Below, piece after piece: positions 1 to 8,187 of a stretch of DNA of 64,000 nt. Source of the stretch: Mycobacterium heidelbergense. Its GTDB lineage: Bacteria; Actinomycetota; Actinomycetes; Mycobacteriales; Mycobacteriaceae. The stretch lies in assembly GCF_010730745.1 (NCBI RefSeq), contig NZ_AP022615.1, forward strand, positions 3,472,001 to 3,536,000, given 5' to 3'. The translations under genes were made by a program, and so were the position numbers. The notes beneath the pieces were generated by a model that worked only from the letters and a program-made list of their open reading frames with translations, ran no database searches and was not told the origin of the DNA. Numbering within the stretch: the stretch's first letter is position 1; each line of letters opens with the position of its first letter.

Positions 1-633
1 GATGATCAGCACGCCGGCCCCGGTGACGTCGCGCGCGGTCTTGAGCACCTCGAGGATCTGCGCCTGCACGGTGACATCCAGGGCGGTGGTCGGCTCGTCG
101 CAGATCAACAGGTCGGGATCGTTGGCGATCGCGATCGCGATGACCACCCGTTGCCGCTCGCCGCCGGACAGCTCGTGCGGAAACGCCCGGGCGCGTCGTT
201 CGGGCTGCGAAATACCCACCAGCTCAAGCAATTCCACCGCGCGCCGGCGGGCAGCCTTCCTGCCGGTCCGCGGCTGGTGGACTTCGATCGCCTCGGCGAT
301 CTGGTCGCCGACGGTGTAGACCGGGGTCAGGGCGGACATCGGGTCCTGGAACACCATGCCGACCGCCTTGCCGCGGAACCGCGACATCGCGTCGTCGCCA
401 AGACCCAGCAGCTCCGTGCCGTGCAGGCGGACCGAGCCGCGCACCGTCGCGTACTCTGGCAACAGGCCCACCACCGCCATCGCCGAGACGGACTTGCCCG
501 ATCCCGATTCGCCGACCATGGCCACGACTTCCCCGGGATCGATGCGGTAGCTGATGCCACGCACCGCGGTCACCGGTCGGCCGTCGGCGGGAAAGGCGAC
601 GGCCAGGTCGGTCACCTCGAGCAGCGGGCTCAT
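1..633 (-). CDS. oppD: Oligopeptide ABC transporter ATP-binding protein, 3' part missing
   Basis: This encodes the ATPase that would power the OppB/OppC peptide importer at the inner face of the membrane. The 211 residues visible form one nucleotide-binding domain: Walker A GESGSGKS at 41-48, Q-loop FQDP near 95-98, ABC signature LSGGERQ at 155-161, Walker B LLICDE at 175-180. The gene runs off the window edge. The H37Rv homologue Rv1281c is about 612 residues with two such domains, so two thirds may lie outside. The ATG overlaps the oppC stop (ATGA). An oppA binding-protein gene would be expected further downstream, outside the window. Confidence 0.9.
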   Translation of the reverse strand, partial: MSPLLEVTDLAVAFPADGRPVTAVRGISYRIDPGEVVAMVGESGSGKSVSAMAVVGLLPEYATVRGSVRLHGTELLGLGDDAMSRFRGKAVGMVFQDPMSALTPVYTVGDQIAEAIEVHQPRTGRKAARRRAVELLELVGISQPERRARAFPHELSGGERQRVVIAIAIANDPDLLICDEPTTALDVTVQAQILEVLKTARDVTGAGVLII

Positions 634-1541
634 CGGGTGCCGCTCCCGGGGTCGAGCGCGTCGCGCAGCCCGTCGCCGGTCAGGTTGGCGCACACCAGGA
701 TCAGCACCAGGACGCCGGCCGGAAACAGGAACACCCACGGAAAGGTCGTCGCCGACTGCGTGCCGTTGGCGATCAGGGTGCCCAGCGACACGTCGGGCGG
801 CTGGATGCCGAAGCCGAGGAAGCTCAGGCCGGTCTCGGCCAGGATGGCCGAGGCGACGTTGAGCGCGGCGTCGATGATCAGGATGGACGCCACGTTGGGC
901 ACCACATGGCCCACGATGATCCGGCGGCTGGAGACGCCCATATACCGTGCGGCGCGGATGAATTCGCGCTCACGCAGACTCATGGTCATGCCGCGGACCA
1001 TGCGGGAGCTGATCATCCAGCCGAAGCCCGCCAGCAACAGCACCAGCAGCACGATGCTGGACGAGTTCTTGGTTCGCGGCGTGACGATCGCGATGAGGAT
1101 GAAGCTGGGCACCACCAACAGCAGGTCGACCAGCCACATCAGCGCGCGGTCCCGCCAGCCTCCGAAATAGCCGGCGACGGACCCGACGGTGGCCGCGATG
1201 CCCGTGGAGACGACCGCGACGCAGACGCCGATCAGCATCGACTTCTGCATTCCCCGCAGGATCTGCGCCAACAGATCCTGTCCCAGCGCGTTGGTGCCCA
1301 GCCAGTGACGGGCGTTCGGGGGCTGCAGCAGGGCGTTGAAATCGAGGTCGTCGTAGGAGTAGGGCAGCAGCGAGGGCAGCGTGTAGCAGCCGACGAACAG
1401 CAGCACCAGCAGCGTCAGCGACGCCACCGCCAGCCGGTTGCGCGCGAACCTGCGCAGCACCAGGGTGCGGCGCGAGGTGAAATCCGCGACGTCCGAGCCG
1501 GATATCCCTTGGGCGGCAGCCGTTTCGGCCCGGGACGTCAT
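630..1541 (-). CDS. oppC: Oligopeptide ABC transporter permease OppC
   Basis: This is an inner-membrane permease subunit of the oligopeptide importer, 303 residues. A hydrophobic helix follows a basic N-terminal tail near residues 35-60. The binding-protein-dependent transport domain follows, with the conserved EAA loop region (EREFIRAARYMGVSSRRIIVGH) that contacts the ATPase. I chose the ATG at 1541 because it overlaps the oppB stop codon (ATGA); the open frame continues upstream but only inside oppB. It is tightly coupled to oppB upstream and oppD downstream. It corresponds to Rv1282c. Confidence 0.92.
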   Translation of the reverse strand: MTSRAETAAAQGISGSDVADFTSRRTLVLRRFARNRLAVASLTLLVLLFVGCYTLPSLLPYSYDDLDFNALLQPPNARHWLGTNALGQDLLAQILRGMQKSMLIGVCVAVVSTGIAATVGSVAGYFGGWRDRALMWLVDLLLVVPSFILIAIVTPRTKNSSSIVLLVLLLAGFGWMISSRMVRGMTMSLREREFIRAARYMGVSSRRIIVGHVVPNVASILIIDAALNVASAILAETGLSFLGFGIQPPDVSLGTLIANGTQSATTFPWVFLFPAGVLVLILVCANLTGDGLRDALDPGSGTR

Positions 1542-2515
1542 GACACCCGGACCCTCGGGTCGAGGGCCGCGTAGATGACATCCGAGAGCAGGCCGGCCAG
1601 CAACACCACCGTCCCGGAGAACAGGGTGATCGCCGCGATGATGTTGGTGTCCTGGGCCGAAATGCCCTGCACCAGCCATTCCCCCATGCCGTGCCAGCCG
1701 AAGATCTTCTCGACGAACACCGCCCCGGTGACCAGCCCCGCCACCCCGTAGGCGAACAGCGTGGCCAGCGGTATCAGCGCGGTGCGCAGCCCGTGTTTCA
1801 GCAGCGCGCGCCGGCGGGTGAGCCCCTTGGCGCGGGCGGTGCGAATGAAATCCTGGCCGAGCACGTCGAGCATCGCGTTGCGCTGGTATCGGCTGTATCC
1901 GGCGGCGGCGACCAGGGCCAGCGTCAGCGTCGGCAGGATCACATGCCGCAACCGGTCCAGCGCCTGCCCGATAGCCCCGCCGACCACGCCCGGTGACGTC
2001 TCCCCGGTGTAGTCGAAAAGGTGGATGCCAACCGCCCAGTTCACCCGCAGGGCACCGAGGATCAACAGGTTGGCGATGACGAACGTCGGCGTGCTCAGCA
2101 CGAGCAGCGCCAGCATCGTGACCACGCGGTCACTGAGCCGATACTGGCGGATCGCGCCCCATGCCCCGGCCGCGACGCCCAGCACGGTGCCCGACACGGA
2201 GCCGATGACCAGCAGTCGCAGGCTGACTCCGACCCGGCGCCACAGCGTGGTCGCGACGGGCTGGCCGGTGATGGTCGTCCCGAAGTCGCCGCGAACGACG
2301 TGCGAGGCCCAGTGCGCGTAGCGGATGGGTATCGGTTGGTCCAAGCCGAGCGCGTGGGCCTTGGCGTCGATGACGGCCTGGGGCGGGCGTGGATTGCGCT
2401 GCAGCAGGCTGTCCAGCGGCGAGAAGGCCACCGAGGTCAGGCAGTACGTCAAAAACGATGCCAGCGCCAGCAGCACGAGGTAGTTGAGCAACCGGCGCGC
2501 CAGAAAGCGGGTCAT
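1538..2515 (-). CDS. oppB: Oligopeptide ABC transporter permease OppB
   Basis: First gene of the minus-strand opp operon, 325 residues, the partner permease of OppC. The N-terminus (MTRFLARRLLNYLVLLALAS) is the usual OppB/DppB first transmembrane helix. It is followed by a periplasmic segment, further helices, and the EAA-type loop (DFIRTARAKGLTRRRALLKHGLR). Together with OppC it forms the membrane channel. It corresponds to Rv1283c. Transcription starts in the 203-bp gap shared with the divergent carbonic anhydrase gene. Confidence 0.93.
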   Translation of the reverse strand: MTRFLARRLLNYLVLLALASFLTYCLTSVAFSPLDSLLQRNPRPPQAVIDAKAHALGLDQPIPIRYAHWASHVVRGDFGTTITGQPVATTLWRRVGVSLRLLVIGSVSGTVLGVAAGAWGAIRQYRLSDRVVTMLALLVLSTPTFVIANLLILGALRVNWAVGIHLFDYTGETSPGVVGGAIGQALDRLRHVILPTLTLALVAAAGYSRYQRNAMLDVLGQDFIRTARAKGLTRRRALLKHGLRTALIPLATLFAYGVAGLVTGAVFVEKIFGWHGMGEWLVQGISAQDTNIIAAITLFSGTVVLLAGLLSDVIYAALDPRVRVS

Positions 2516-2718
2516 GCCTTACCGAGCCGCCCGTGCCGCATTGGGACAGGTTAGCGAGCCGAGCGCCAACCGGCCGGATGGCCCGAAAAGCATGACGCGT
2601 CGGCCTCTTGTGATCCCGCTGATTCTCATGCGTGAATAACGGGTAGCCGGTTGTTAGCATGCACCGCGGCGCCGATGCATGCAGCAAATTTCATGGGCCA
2701 CACTCGGAGGAGGCTCAC
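2516..2718. promoter_or_regulatory. Divergent intergenic region, oppB and carbonic anhydrase
   Basis: This gap must hold the promoters of both the opp operon and canA. A 7-bp inverted repeat (GCATGCA / TGCATGC, 2657-2663 and 2676-2682, 12-bp spacer) lies about 40 bp before the canA start and could be an operator or a leader hairpin. A good ribosome binding site (CGGAGGAGG, about 2705-2713) precedes the GTG start. I could not assign -10 and -35 boxes with confidence. Confidence 0.5.
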
Positions 2719-3240
2719 GTGACGGTTACCGACGACTATCTGGCCAACAATGCTGATTATGCGAGCGTCTTCATCGGCGAGTTGCCGATGCCGCCGAGCA
2801 AGCATGTCGCGGTCGTGGCGTGCATGGATGCCCGGCTCGACGTCTACCGCATCCTCGGTCTCAACGAGGGGGAAGCCCACGTCATCCGGAATGCCGGCGG
2901 GGTCGTCACCGACGACGTGATCCGCTCGCTGGCCATCAGCCAACGGCTGCTGGGGACGCGGGAGATCGTCCTGATTCACCACACCGACTGCGGGATGCTC
3001 ACCTTCACCGACGAGGACTTCAAGCGCGACATCCAGGACGAGACGGGGGTCGAACCGCCGTGGGCGCCCGAGGCCTTCTCGGACGTCGCGGAGGACGTCC
3101 GCCAGTCGGCGCACCGGATCGACGACAGCCCGTTCGTGACCAGGCACGTGTCGCTGCGCGGGTTCGTCTTCGACGTCAGCACCGGCACTCTCGAGGAAGT
3201 CGCGCTGACCGACGACGATGCGGCCCGCGCGGCGGTGTGA
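2719..3240 (+). CDS. canA: Beta-carbonic anhydrase
   Basis: Catalyses reversible hydration of CO2 to bicarbonate in the cytoplasm; 173 residues. The zinc ligands of the beta class are present: C35 and H88/C91 (HHTDC), with the D37-R39 dyad in CMDAR. The GTG start at 2719 follows a strong Shine-Dalgarno and gives the same N-terminus as H37Rv Rv1284 (MTVTDDYLANN). The open frame extends 20 codons upstream without a ribosome site. The protein is about 10 residues longer at the C-terminus than I recall for Rv1284. It stands alone between the opp and cys operons. Confidence 0.93.
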   Translation: MTVTDDYLANNADYASVFIGELPMPPSKHVAVVACMDARLDVYRILGLNEGEAHVIRNAGGVVTDDVIRSLAISQRLLGTREIVLIHHTDCGMLTFTDEDFKRDIQDETGVEPPWAPEAFSDVAEDVRQSAHRIDDSPFVTRHVSLRGFVFDVSTGTLEEVALTDDDAARAAV

Positions 3241-3418
3241 CGCGGAGGCGGGCGATACGCCTCGGCCGATCTTGTAGGTGGCCCGGGCGCCGCGGCCTTG
3301 GCGTCATGCGTCCGATGCGTGTCATTGACACCGGCGTGGTCGCCTGGTTCCATAGATGGCAATGACCATAAACATGGTCAGTTCTACCAAATTTATCGGG
3401 AATATGACGAGGGGCGCG
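3241..3418 (+). promoter_or_regulatory. cysD upstream region with an inverted-repeat operator
   Basis: The gap before cysD contains a perfect inverted repeat, TGACCAT-aaac-ATGGTCA, at 3363-3380. An AT-rich stretch up to about 3405, unusual for this GC-rich genome, follows it. The repeat would be coding sequence if cysD began at the upstream ATG at 3356. It makes better sense as the binding site of a regulator, the obvious candidate being the Rrf2-family protein encoded just after cysNC. That link is inference. Confidence 0.55.
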
Positions 3419-4348
3419 ATGACCGCCGTTGTGAAGGCCGGCCCCGCCGCCGGCCAATACGAACTGAGCCACCTGCGCTCGCTGGAGGCCGAGGCCATCC
3501 ACATCATCCGGGAGGTGGCCGCCGAGTTCGAGCGACCGGTGCTGTTGTTCTCGGGCGGCAAGGACTCCATCGTCATGCTGCACCTGGCGCTCAAGGCGTT
3601 CCGGCCCGGCCGCCCGCCCTTCCCGGTCATGCACGTCGACACCGGCCACAACTTCGACGAGGTGATCGCCACCCGCGACGAACTGGTCGCCGAGTCGGGG
3701 GTGCGGTTGGTCGTGGCGTCGGTGCAGGAGGACATCGACGCCGGACGGGTCGTCGAGACCATCCCGTCGCGCAATCCGATACAGACCGTGACGCTGCTGC
3801 GCGCCATCCGGGAGAACAGGTTCGACGCGGCGTTCGGGGGGGCGCGGCGCGACGAGGAAAAGGCGCGCGCCAAGGAGCGGGTGTTCAGCTTCCGCGACGA
3901 ATTCGGCCAGTGGGACCCGAAAGCCCAGCGGCCCGAGCTGTGGAACCTCTACAACGGCCGGCACCACAAGGGCGAGCACATCCGGGTCTTCCCGTTGTCC
4001 AACTGGACCGAGTTCGACATCTGGTCGTACGTCGGCGCCGAGAAGATCACGCTGCCGTCGATCTATTTCGCCCACCGGCGCAAGGTGTTTCGGCGCGACG
4101 GGATGTTACTGGCCGTGCACCGGCACATGCAGCCACGCGCCGACGAGCCGGTGTTCGAGGCGACGGTCCGTTTCCGCACCGTCGGGGACGTCACCTGCAC
4201 CGGCTGCGTGGAGTCGGAGGCCGCCACCGTGTCGGAGGTGATCGCTGAGACCGCGGTCTCGCGGCTGACCGAGCGCGGCGCGACCCGGGCGGACGACCGG
4301 ATCTCGGAGGCCGGGATGGAAGACCGCAAACGGCAGGGCTACTTCTGA
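3419..4348 (+). CDS. cysD: Sulfate adenylyltransferase subunit 2 (ATP sulfurylase)
   Basis: Catalytic subunit of ATP sulfurylase, which adenylates sulfate to APS using ATP; it works with the GTPase CysN. From the ATG at 3419 the protein has 309 residues, with the PP-loop SGGKDS at 45-50 and the conserved C-terminus ending RKRQGYF. I prefer this start because GAGGGG sits a few bases upstream and because the extra 21 codons from the ATG at 3356 would run through an operator-like palindrome. The stop overlaps the cysNC start (TGATG), so the two are coupled. Homologue of Rv1285. Confidence 0.93.
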   Translation: MTAVVKAGPAAGQYELSHLRSLEAEAIHIIREVAAEFERPVLLFSGGKDSIVMLHLALKAFRPGRPPFPVMHVDTGHNFDEVIATRDELVAESGVRLVVASVQEDIDAGRVVETIPSRNPIQTVTLLRAIRENRFDAAFGGARRDEEKARAKERVFSFRDEFGQWDPKAQRPELWNLYNGRHHKGEHIRVFPLSNWTEFDIWSYVGAEKITLPSIYFAHRRKVFRRDGMLLAVHRHMQPRADEPVFEATVRFRTVGDVTCTGCVESEAATVSEVIAETAVSRLTERGATRADDRISEAGMEDRKRQGYF

Positions 4349-6201
4349 TGGCCGCCCCCACCACGCTGCTCCGCATCGCCACCGCCGGTTCCGTCGACGA
4401 CGGCAAGTCCACGCTGATCGGGCGCCTGCTCTACGACTCCAAGGCCGTCATGGAAGACCAGTGGGCGTCGGTGGAGCGCACGTCCAAGGAGCGCGGCCAC
4501 GACTACACCGACCTGGCGCTGGTCACCGACGGCCTGCGGGCCGAACGCGAACAGGGCATCACCATCGACGTCGCCTACCGCTACTTCGCCACTCCCAAGC
4601 GGAAATTCATCATCGCCGACACCCCGGGGCACATCCAGTACACCCGCAACATGGTGACCGGTGCGTCGACCGCCCAGCTGGTGATCGTCCTCGTCGACGC
4701 GCGGCACGGCCTGCTCGAGCAGTCACGCCGGCACGCCTTCCTGGCGTCGCTGCTGGGCATCCAGCACATCGTGCTCGCCGTCAACAAGATGGACCTGATC
4801 GGCTGGGACAGGGCGAGATTCGAGTCGATCCGCGACGAATTCCATGCCTTCGCCGCGCGCCTGGACGTGCAGGACGTGGCCACCATCCCGATGTCGGCGC
4901 TGCACGGCGACAACGTGGTGACCAAGTCGGACAAGGCGCCGTGGTATGAGGGGCCGGCGCTGCTGTCGCACCTCGAAGAGGTCTACATCGCCGGTGACCG
5001 CAACCTGGTCGACGTGCGGTTCCCCGTCCAATACGTCATCCGGCCACACACCCGCGAGCATCAGGACCACCGCAGCTACGCCGGCACCGTGGCCAGCGGG
5101 GTGATGCGCCCGGGCGACGACGTCGTCGTGCTGCCCATCGGCAAGACCACCCGGATCGCCGCGATCGAGGGGACGAATGGTCCGGTGGCGGAGGCGTTTC
5201 CGCCGATGGCGGTGTCGTTGAGCCTCGCCGACGAGATCGACATCTCGCGCGGCGACCTGATCGCCCGCACCAACAACCAGCCCAGGATCGCTCAGGAATT
5301 CGACGCGACCGTGTGCTGGATGGACGACGATTCGGCGCTGGAGCCCGGCCGCGACTACGTCATCAAGCACACCACCCGGACCACGCGGGCGAGGATCACC
5401 GCGCTGGACTACCGGCTCGACGTCAACACCCTGCATCGCGACAAGACCGCAACGGCCTTGAAGCTCAACGAACTCGGCCGGATCTCGCTGCGCACCCAGG
5501 TGCCGCTGCTGCTCGACGAGTACACCCGCAACGCCAGCACCGGCTCGTTCATCCTCATCGACCCGGACACCAACGGCACCGTGGCCGCGGGCATGGTGTT
5601 GCGTGAGGTCTCGGCGCAGGCGGCCAGCCCGAACACCGTGCGGCACAAGTCGCTGGTGACCGCCGCGGACAGGGCGGCCCGGGGCAGGACGGTGTGGCTC
5701 ACCGGGCTGTCGGGCGCGGGCAAGTCGTCGGTGGCCATGCTGGTCGAGCAGAAGCTGCTCGAAAAGGGCGTTCCCGCTTACGTTCTCGACGGCGACAACC
5801 TGCGGCACGGCCTGAACGCCGACCTCGGCTTCTCCATGGCCGACCGCGCCGAGAACCTGCGCCGGCTGGCGCACGTGGCCACGCTGCTGGCCGACTCCGG
5901 CCAAACCGTGCTGGTGCCGGCGATCAGCCCGCTCGCCGAGCACCGGGAGCTGGCCCGTAAGGTGCACGCCGACGCCGGCTTCGACTTCGTCGAGGTGTTC
6001 TGCGACACCCCGATCGCGGAGTGCGAGAAGCGTGATCCCAAGGGGCTGTACGCCAAAGCGCGCGCGGGCGAGATCACGCACTTCACCGGCATCGACAGCC
6101 CGTACCAGCGACCGAAGAATCCCGACCTGCGGCTCACCCCCGAACGCACCCTCGACGAGCAGGCGCAGAGCATCATCGACCTGCTCGAGTCGCTGCCCTA
6201 G
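4348..6201 (+). CDS. cysNC: Bifunctional sulfate adenylyltransferase GTPase / APS kinase
   Basis: This 617-residue fusion gives both the regulatory GTPase of ATP sulfurylase and the kinase that makes PAPS. The N-terminal GTPase has the P-loop GSVDDGKST at 14-22, DTPGH and NKMD. Translation-factor-like beta-barrels follow. The APS kinase domain starts near residue 440, with its own P-loop GLSGAGKSS at 453-461. PAPS feeds cysteine synthesis and sulfated lipids. It overlaps cysD by one base. Homologue of Rv1286; no frameshift or missing motif is seen. Confidence 0.95.
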   Translation: MAAPTTLLRIATAGSVDDGKSTLIGRLLYDSKAVMEDQWASVERTSKERGHDYTDLALVTDGLRAEREQGITIDVAYRYFATPKRKFIIADTPGHIQYTRNMVTGASTAQLVIVLVDARHGLLEQSRRHAFLASLLGIQHIVLAVNKMDLIGWDRARFESIRDEFHAFAARLDVQDVATIPMSALHGDNVVTKSDKAPWYEGPALLSHLEEVYIAGDRNLVDVRFPVQYVIRPHTREHQDHRSYAGTVASGVMRPGDDVVVLPIGKTTRIAAIEGTNGPVAEAFPPMAVSLSLADEIDISRGDLIARTNNQPRIAQEFDATVCWMDDDSALEPGRDYVIKHTTRTTRARITALDYRLDVNTLHRDKTATALKLNELGRISLRTQVPLLLDEYTRNASTGSFILIDPDTNGTVAAGMVLREVSAQAASPNTVRHKSLVTAADRAARGRTVWLTGLSGAGKSSVAMLVEQKLLEKGVPAYVLDGDNLRHGLNADLGFSMADRAENLRRLAHVATLLADSGQTVLVPAISPLAEHRELARKVHADAGFDFVEVFCDTPIAECEKRDPKGLYAKARAGEITHFTGIDSPYQRPKNPDLRLTPERTLDEQAQSIIDLLESLP

Positions 6202-6227
6202 ATCGAGCGGATGGCAAAATCCACACC

Positions 6228-6713
6228 GTGCGCATGTCAGCCAAGGCGGAGTACGCGGTGCGGGCGATGGTCCAGCTGGCCACGGTCGACAGGGGCACGC
6301 TGGTCAAGACCGAAGACCTGGCCCAGGCCCAGGGCATACCGCCGCAATTTCTCGTCGACATCCTGACCAACCTGCGCACCGACCGCCTGGTGCGCAGCCA
6401 TCGTGGCCGCGAGGGTGGCTACGAACTGGCCCGCCCGGGAAACGAGATCAGCATCGCCGACGTGCTGCGCTGCATCGACGGGCCGCTGGCCAGCGTCCGC
6501 GACATCGGGCTCGGCGACCTGCCCTATTCCGGGCCGACCGCGCCGTTGGCCGATGTCTGGCGGGCGCTGCGGGCCAGCATGCGCTCGGTGCTGGAAGAAA
6601 CGACTCTGGCCGACGTCGCGCGCGGTGCCCTGCCCAGGCATGTCGCGCGGCTCGCCGACGACTACCGGGACCAGGAGAGCGTGCGGCACGGCGCGCCGCG
6701 CCGCGCCGACTAG
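6228..6713 (+). CDS. Rrf2-family transcriptional regulator
   Basis: A 161-residue winged-helix regulator, homologue of Rv1287. The N-terminus (MSAKAEYAVRAMVQLA) and GGYELAR wing are typical of the Rrf2 family. It has only one cysteine (LRCIDG), so the three-cysteine iron-sulfur site of IscR is absent. That argues for a CymR-like sulfur regulator instead of a cluster sensor. Its position 26 bp after cysNC suggests it controls sulfate assimilation, perhaps through the palindrome before cysD. The GTG at 6228 or the ATG two codons later could be the start. Confidence 0.85.
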   Translation: MRMSAKAEYAVRAMVQLATVDRGTLVKTEDLAQAQGIPPQFLVDILTNLRTDRLVRSHRGREGGYELARPGNEISIADVLRCIDGPLASVRDIGLGDLPYSGPTAPLADVWRALRASMRSVLEETTLADVARGALPRHVARLADDYRDQESVRHGAPRRAD

Positions 6714-6747
6714 CAGGCGACCGTAGGGCCGGCATACCTTCGCGACC

Positions 6748-6803
6748 GTGCGTGTTTGTACACGACACGCCGTGCGGGCTGTCATTCTGCGCACGCTCGC
6801 GCC
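6748..6803. repeat. Intergenic hairpin repeat, copy A
   Basis: This sits between the convergent ends of the Rrf2 gene and the glyoxalase-fold gene. It shares the core GTGCGTGTTTGTAC, then CGACACGCCGT, and a closing GCACGCTCG with the element at 48313-48376. Inner arms GCGTGT/ACACGC and outer arms around GTGCG/CGCAC could fold into a nested hairpin. The convergent setting suggests a bidirectional terminator or a mobile-type intergenic repeat. Confidence 0.6.
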
Positions 6804-6815
6804 AAAGGCTGGGGC

Positions 6816-7238
6816 CTACTTCGGCGCCGTGAGCTCCAGGGCGATGTTGTCCGGGTCGCGAAACTCCAAGATATAGGACGGGCCAATGTCTTTGATCGGC
6901 TCGTGCCGCACGCCGACGTCGTCGAGATGCGCGGCCGCGGCGTCCAATTCGGCCCTGCTGGCGAGCCGGAAGGCGATGTGATCGAGCCCGACGCGATCCT
7001 CGTCGAAACGGTCCGTCGCGACCGGCCGCAGCCCCAGCAGCATGCCGCCGAGGTCGTAGACGACGCCGCCGTACAGGAAACTCAACTGGTCGCGGGTGGC
7101 CTCGTCGGCATTGTCGGGGACCTCCAGCAACACCGGCCAACCGAACACGCTCTCGTAGAACCGCCGCGATCGTTCGATCTCGGTGACGGTCAGCCGGACG
7201 TGCGCGATGGAGGTGCTGGTCAAACCCATCTGGTCCAT
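6816..7238 (-). CDS. VOC/glyoxalase-fold protein
   Basis: A protein of about 140 residues of the vicinal oxygen chelate fold: paired beta-alpha-beta-beta-beta modules, with AHVRLTVTEIERSRRFYESVFGW at the start and LDHIAFRLA and FRDPDNIALEL in the second half. The His and Glu residues in these motifs are the usual metal ligands. The substrate cannot be told; glyoxalase, bleomycin-resistance and dioxygenase proteins share this fold. The start may be the ATG at 7238 or at 7229. It diverges from the oxidoreductase gene at 7290, with about 50 bp for both promoters. Confidence 0.8.
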   Translation of the reverse strand: MDQMGLTSTSIAHVRLTVTEIERSRRFYESVFGWPVLLEVPDNADEATRDQLSFLYGGVVYDLGGMLLGLRPVATDRFDEDRVGLDHIAFRLASRAELDAAAAHLDDVGVRHEPIKDIGPSYILEFRDPDNIALELTAPK

Positions 7239-7289
7239 GCTGCCACCGAGAGGGGCACACGTGTTGACCCCCGTGCCACAATCGCCGTC

Positions 7290-8180
7290 GTGCGGATAGC
7301 GATGACCATGCCGGTGATGGAGCCGGACCTGGACGCGACGGTGTTGGAGAACTGGGCGCGCGCGATCGACGAGGGCCCGTTCTCGTCGCTGTGCTGGGGC
7401 GAGCGCATCGCCTTCGAAAACCCGGACAACCTCACGCTGCTCGGCGCGCTGGCCGCCTGGACCGGTCGGGTGCGGCTGCTGACGACCGTGATCGTGCCGC
7501 AGCTGCACGACCCGGTCATGCTGGCCAAGGCGCTGGCCACCGGCGACGTGCTCTCCGGCGGGCGGCTGACCGTGGGCATCGGCGTGGGCGGCAGGCACGA
7601 GGACTACCACGCCGTGAGCGCCGACCCGGCGACGCAGACGATGCGCGGCATGGCCGAACGCGTCGCGGTCATGAAACGGGTGTGGGCCGGGGAAAAGATC
7701 ACCGAGTCGGTGCTGCCGGTCGGGCCGGCCCCGGTCCAGCCCGGCGGCCCGCCGCTGTTCGTCGGCAGCATCGGGCCCAAGACCATCCGCAGCGCCGCCG
7801 CCTGGGCCGACGGTCTGGCCGGCACCACGTTGGACCTCGACGTCGCCAAGCAAAACGAGCTGTTCGACGTGGCGCGGGAGGCGTGGGCGCAGGCCGGCAA
7901 GCCCAAACCCCACCTGGTGACGTCGTTCTGGTACGCGTTCGGGTCGCCCGAGCGGGCCCGCGCCCAGGTGCATCGCCACCTGCGGCGCTACATGAACTGG
8001 ATACCGGCCGAATACGTCGACGCGATGGCGCCGATGACCGGCTGGGCCGGCGGCGAGGACGAGCTGCTGGCCGTGCTGCGCACGTTCGAGGGCATCGGCA
8101 CCGACGAGGTTCAGCTCATCCCGACGAGTGCGGACCTCGACCAGCTGCGCCGCGCCGCCGACGTGGCGGGGCGGCTTTAG
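7290..8180 (+). CDS. LLM-class flavin/F420-dependent oxidoreductase
   Basis: A 296-residue bacterial luciferase-like TIM-barrel oxidoreductase. Family features are the conserved LSGGRLTVGIGVGGR segment that binds the cofactor phosphate, and GPPLFVGSIGPKTIR in the second half. In mycobacteria such proteins usually use coenzyme F420. The substrate is unknown. The GTG at 7290 gives VRIAMTMP, typical of the first strand; the ATG at 7302 is an alternative. It is not part of the H37Rv gene order here. Confidence 0.85.
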   Translation: MRIAMTMPVMEPDLDATVLENWARAIDEGPFSSLCWGERIAFENPDNLTLLGALAAWTGRVRLLTTVIVPQLHDPVMLAKALATGDVLSGGRLTVGIGVGGRHEDYHAVSADPATQTMRGMAERVAVMKRVWAGEKITESVLPVGPAPVQPGGPPLFVGSIGPKTIRSAAAWADGLAGTTLDLDVAKQNELFDVAREAWAQAGKPKPHLVTSFWYAFGSPERARAQVHRHLRRYMNWIPAEYVDAMAPMTGWAGGEDELLAVLRTFEGIGTDEVQLIPTSADLDQLRRAADVAGRL

Positions 8181-8187
8181 GCGAGCC

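Noticed and set aside
2659..2718. N-terminal extension of carbonic anhydrase from the ATG at 2659
   Set aside because: The GTG at 2719 has a strong ribosome site and gives the known family N-terminus; the extension contains the inverted repeat.
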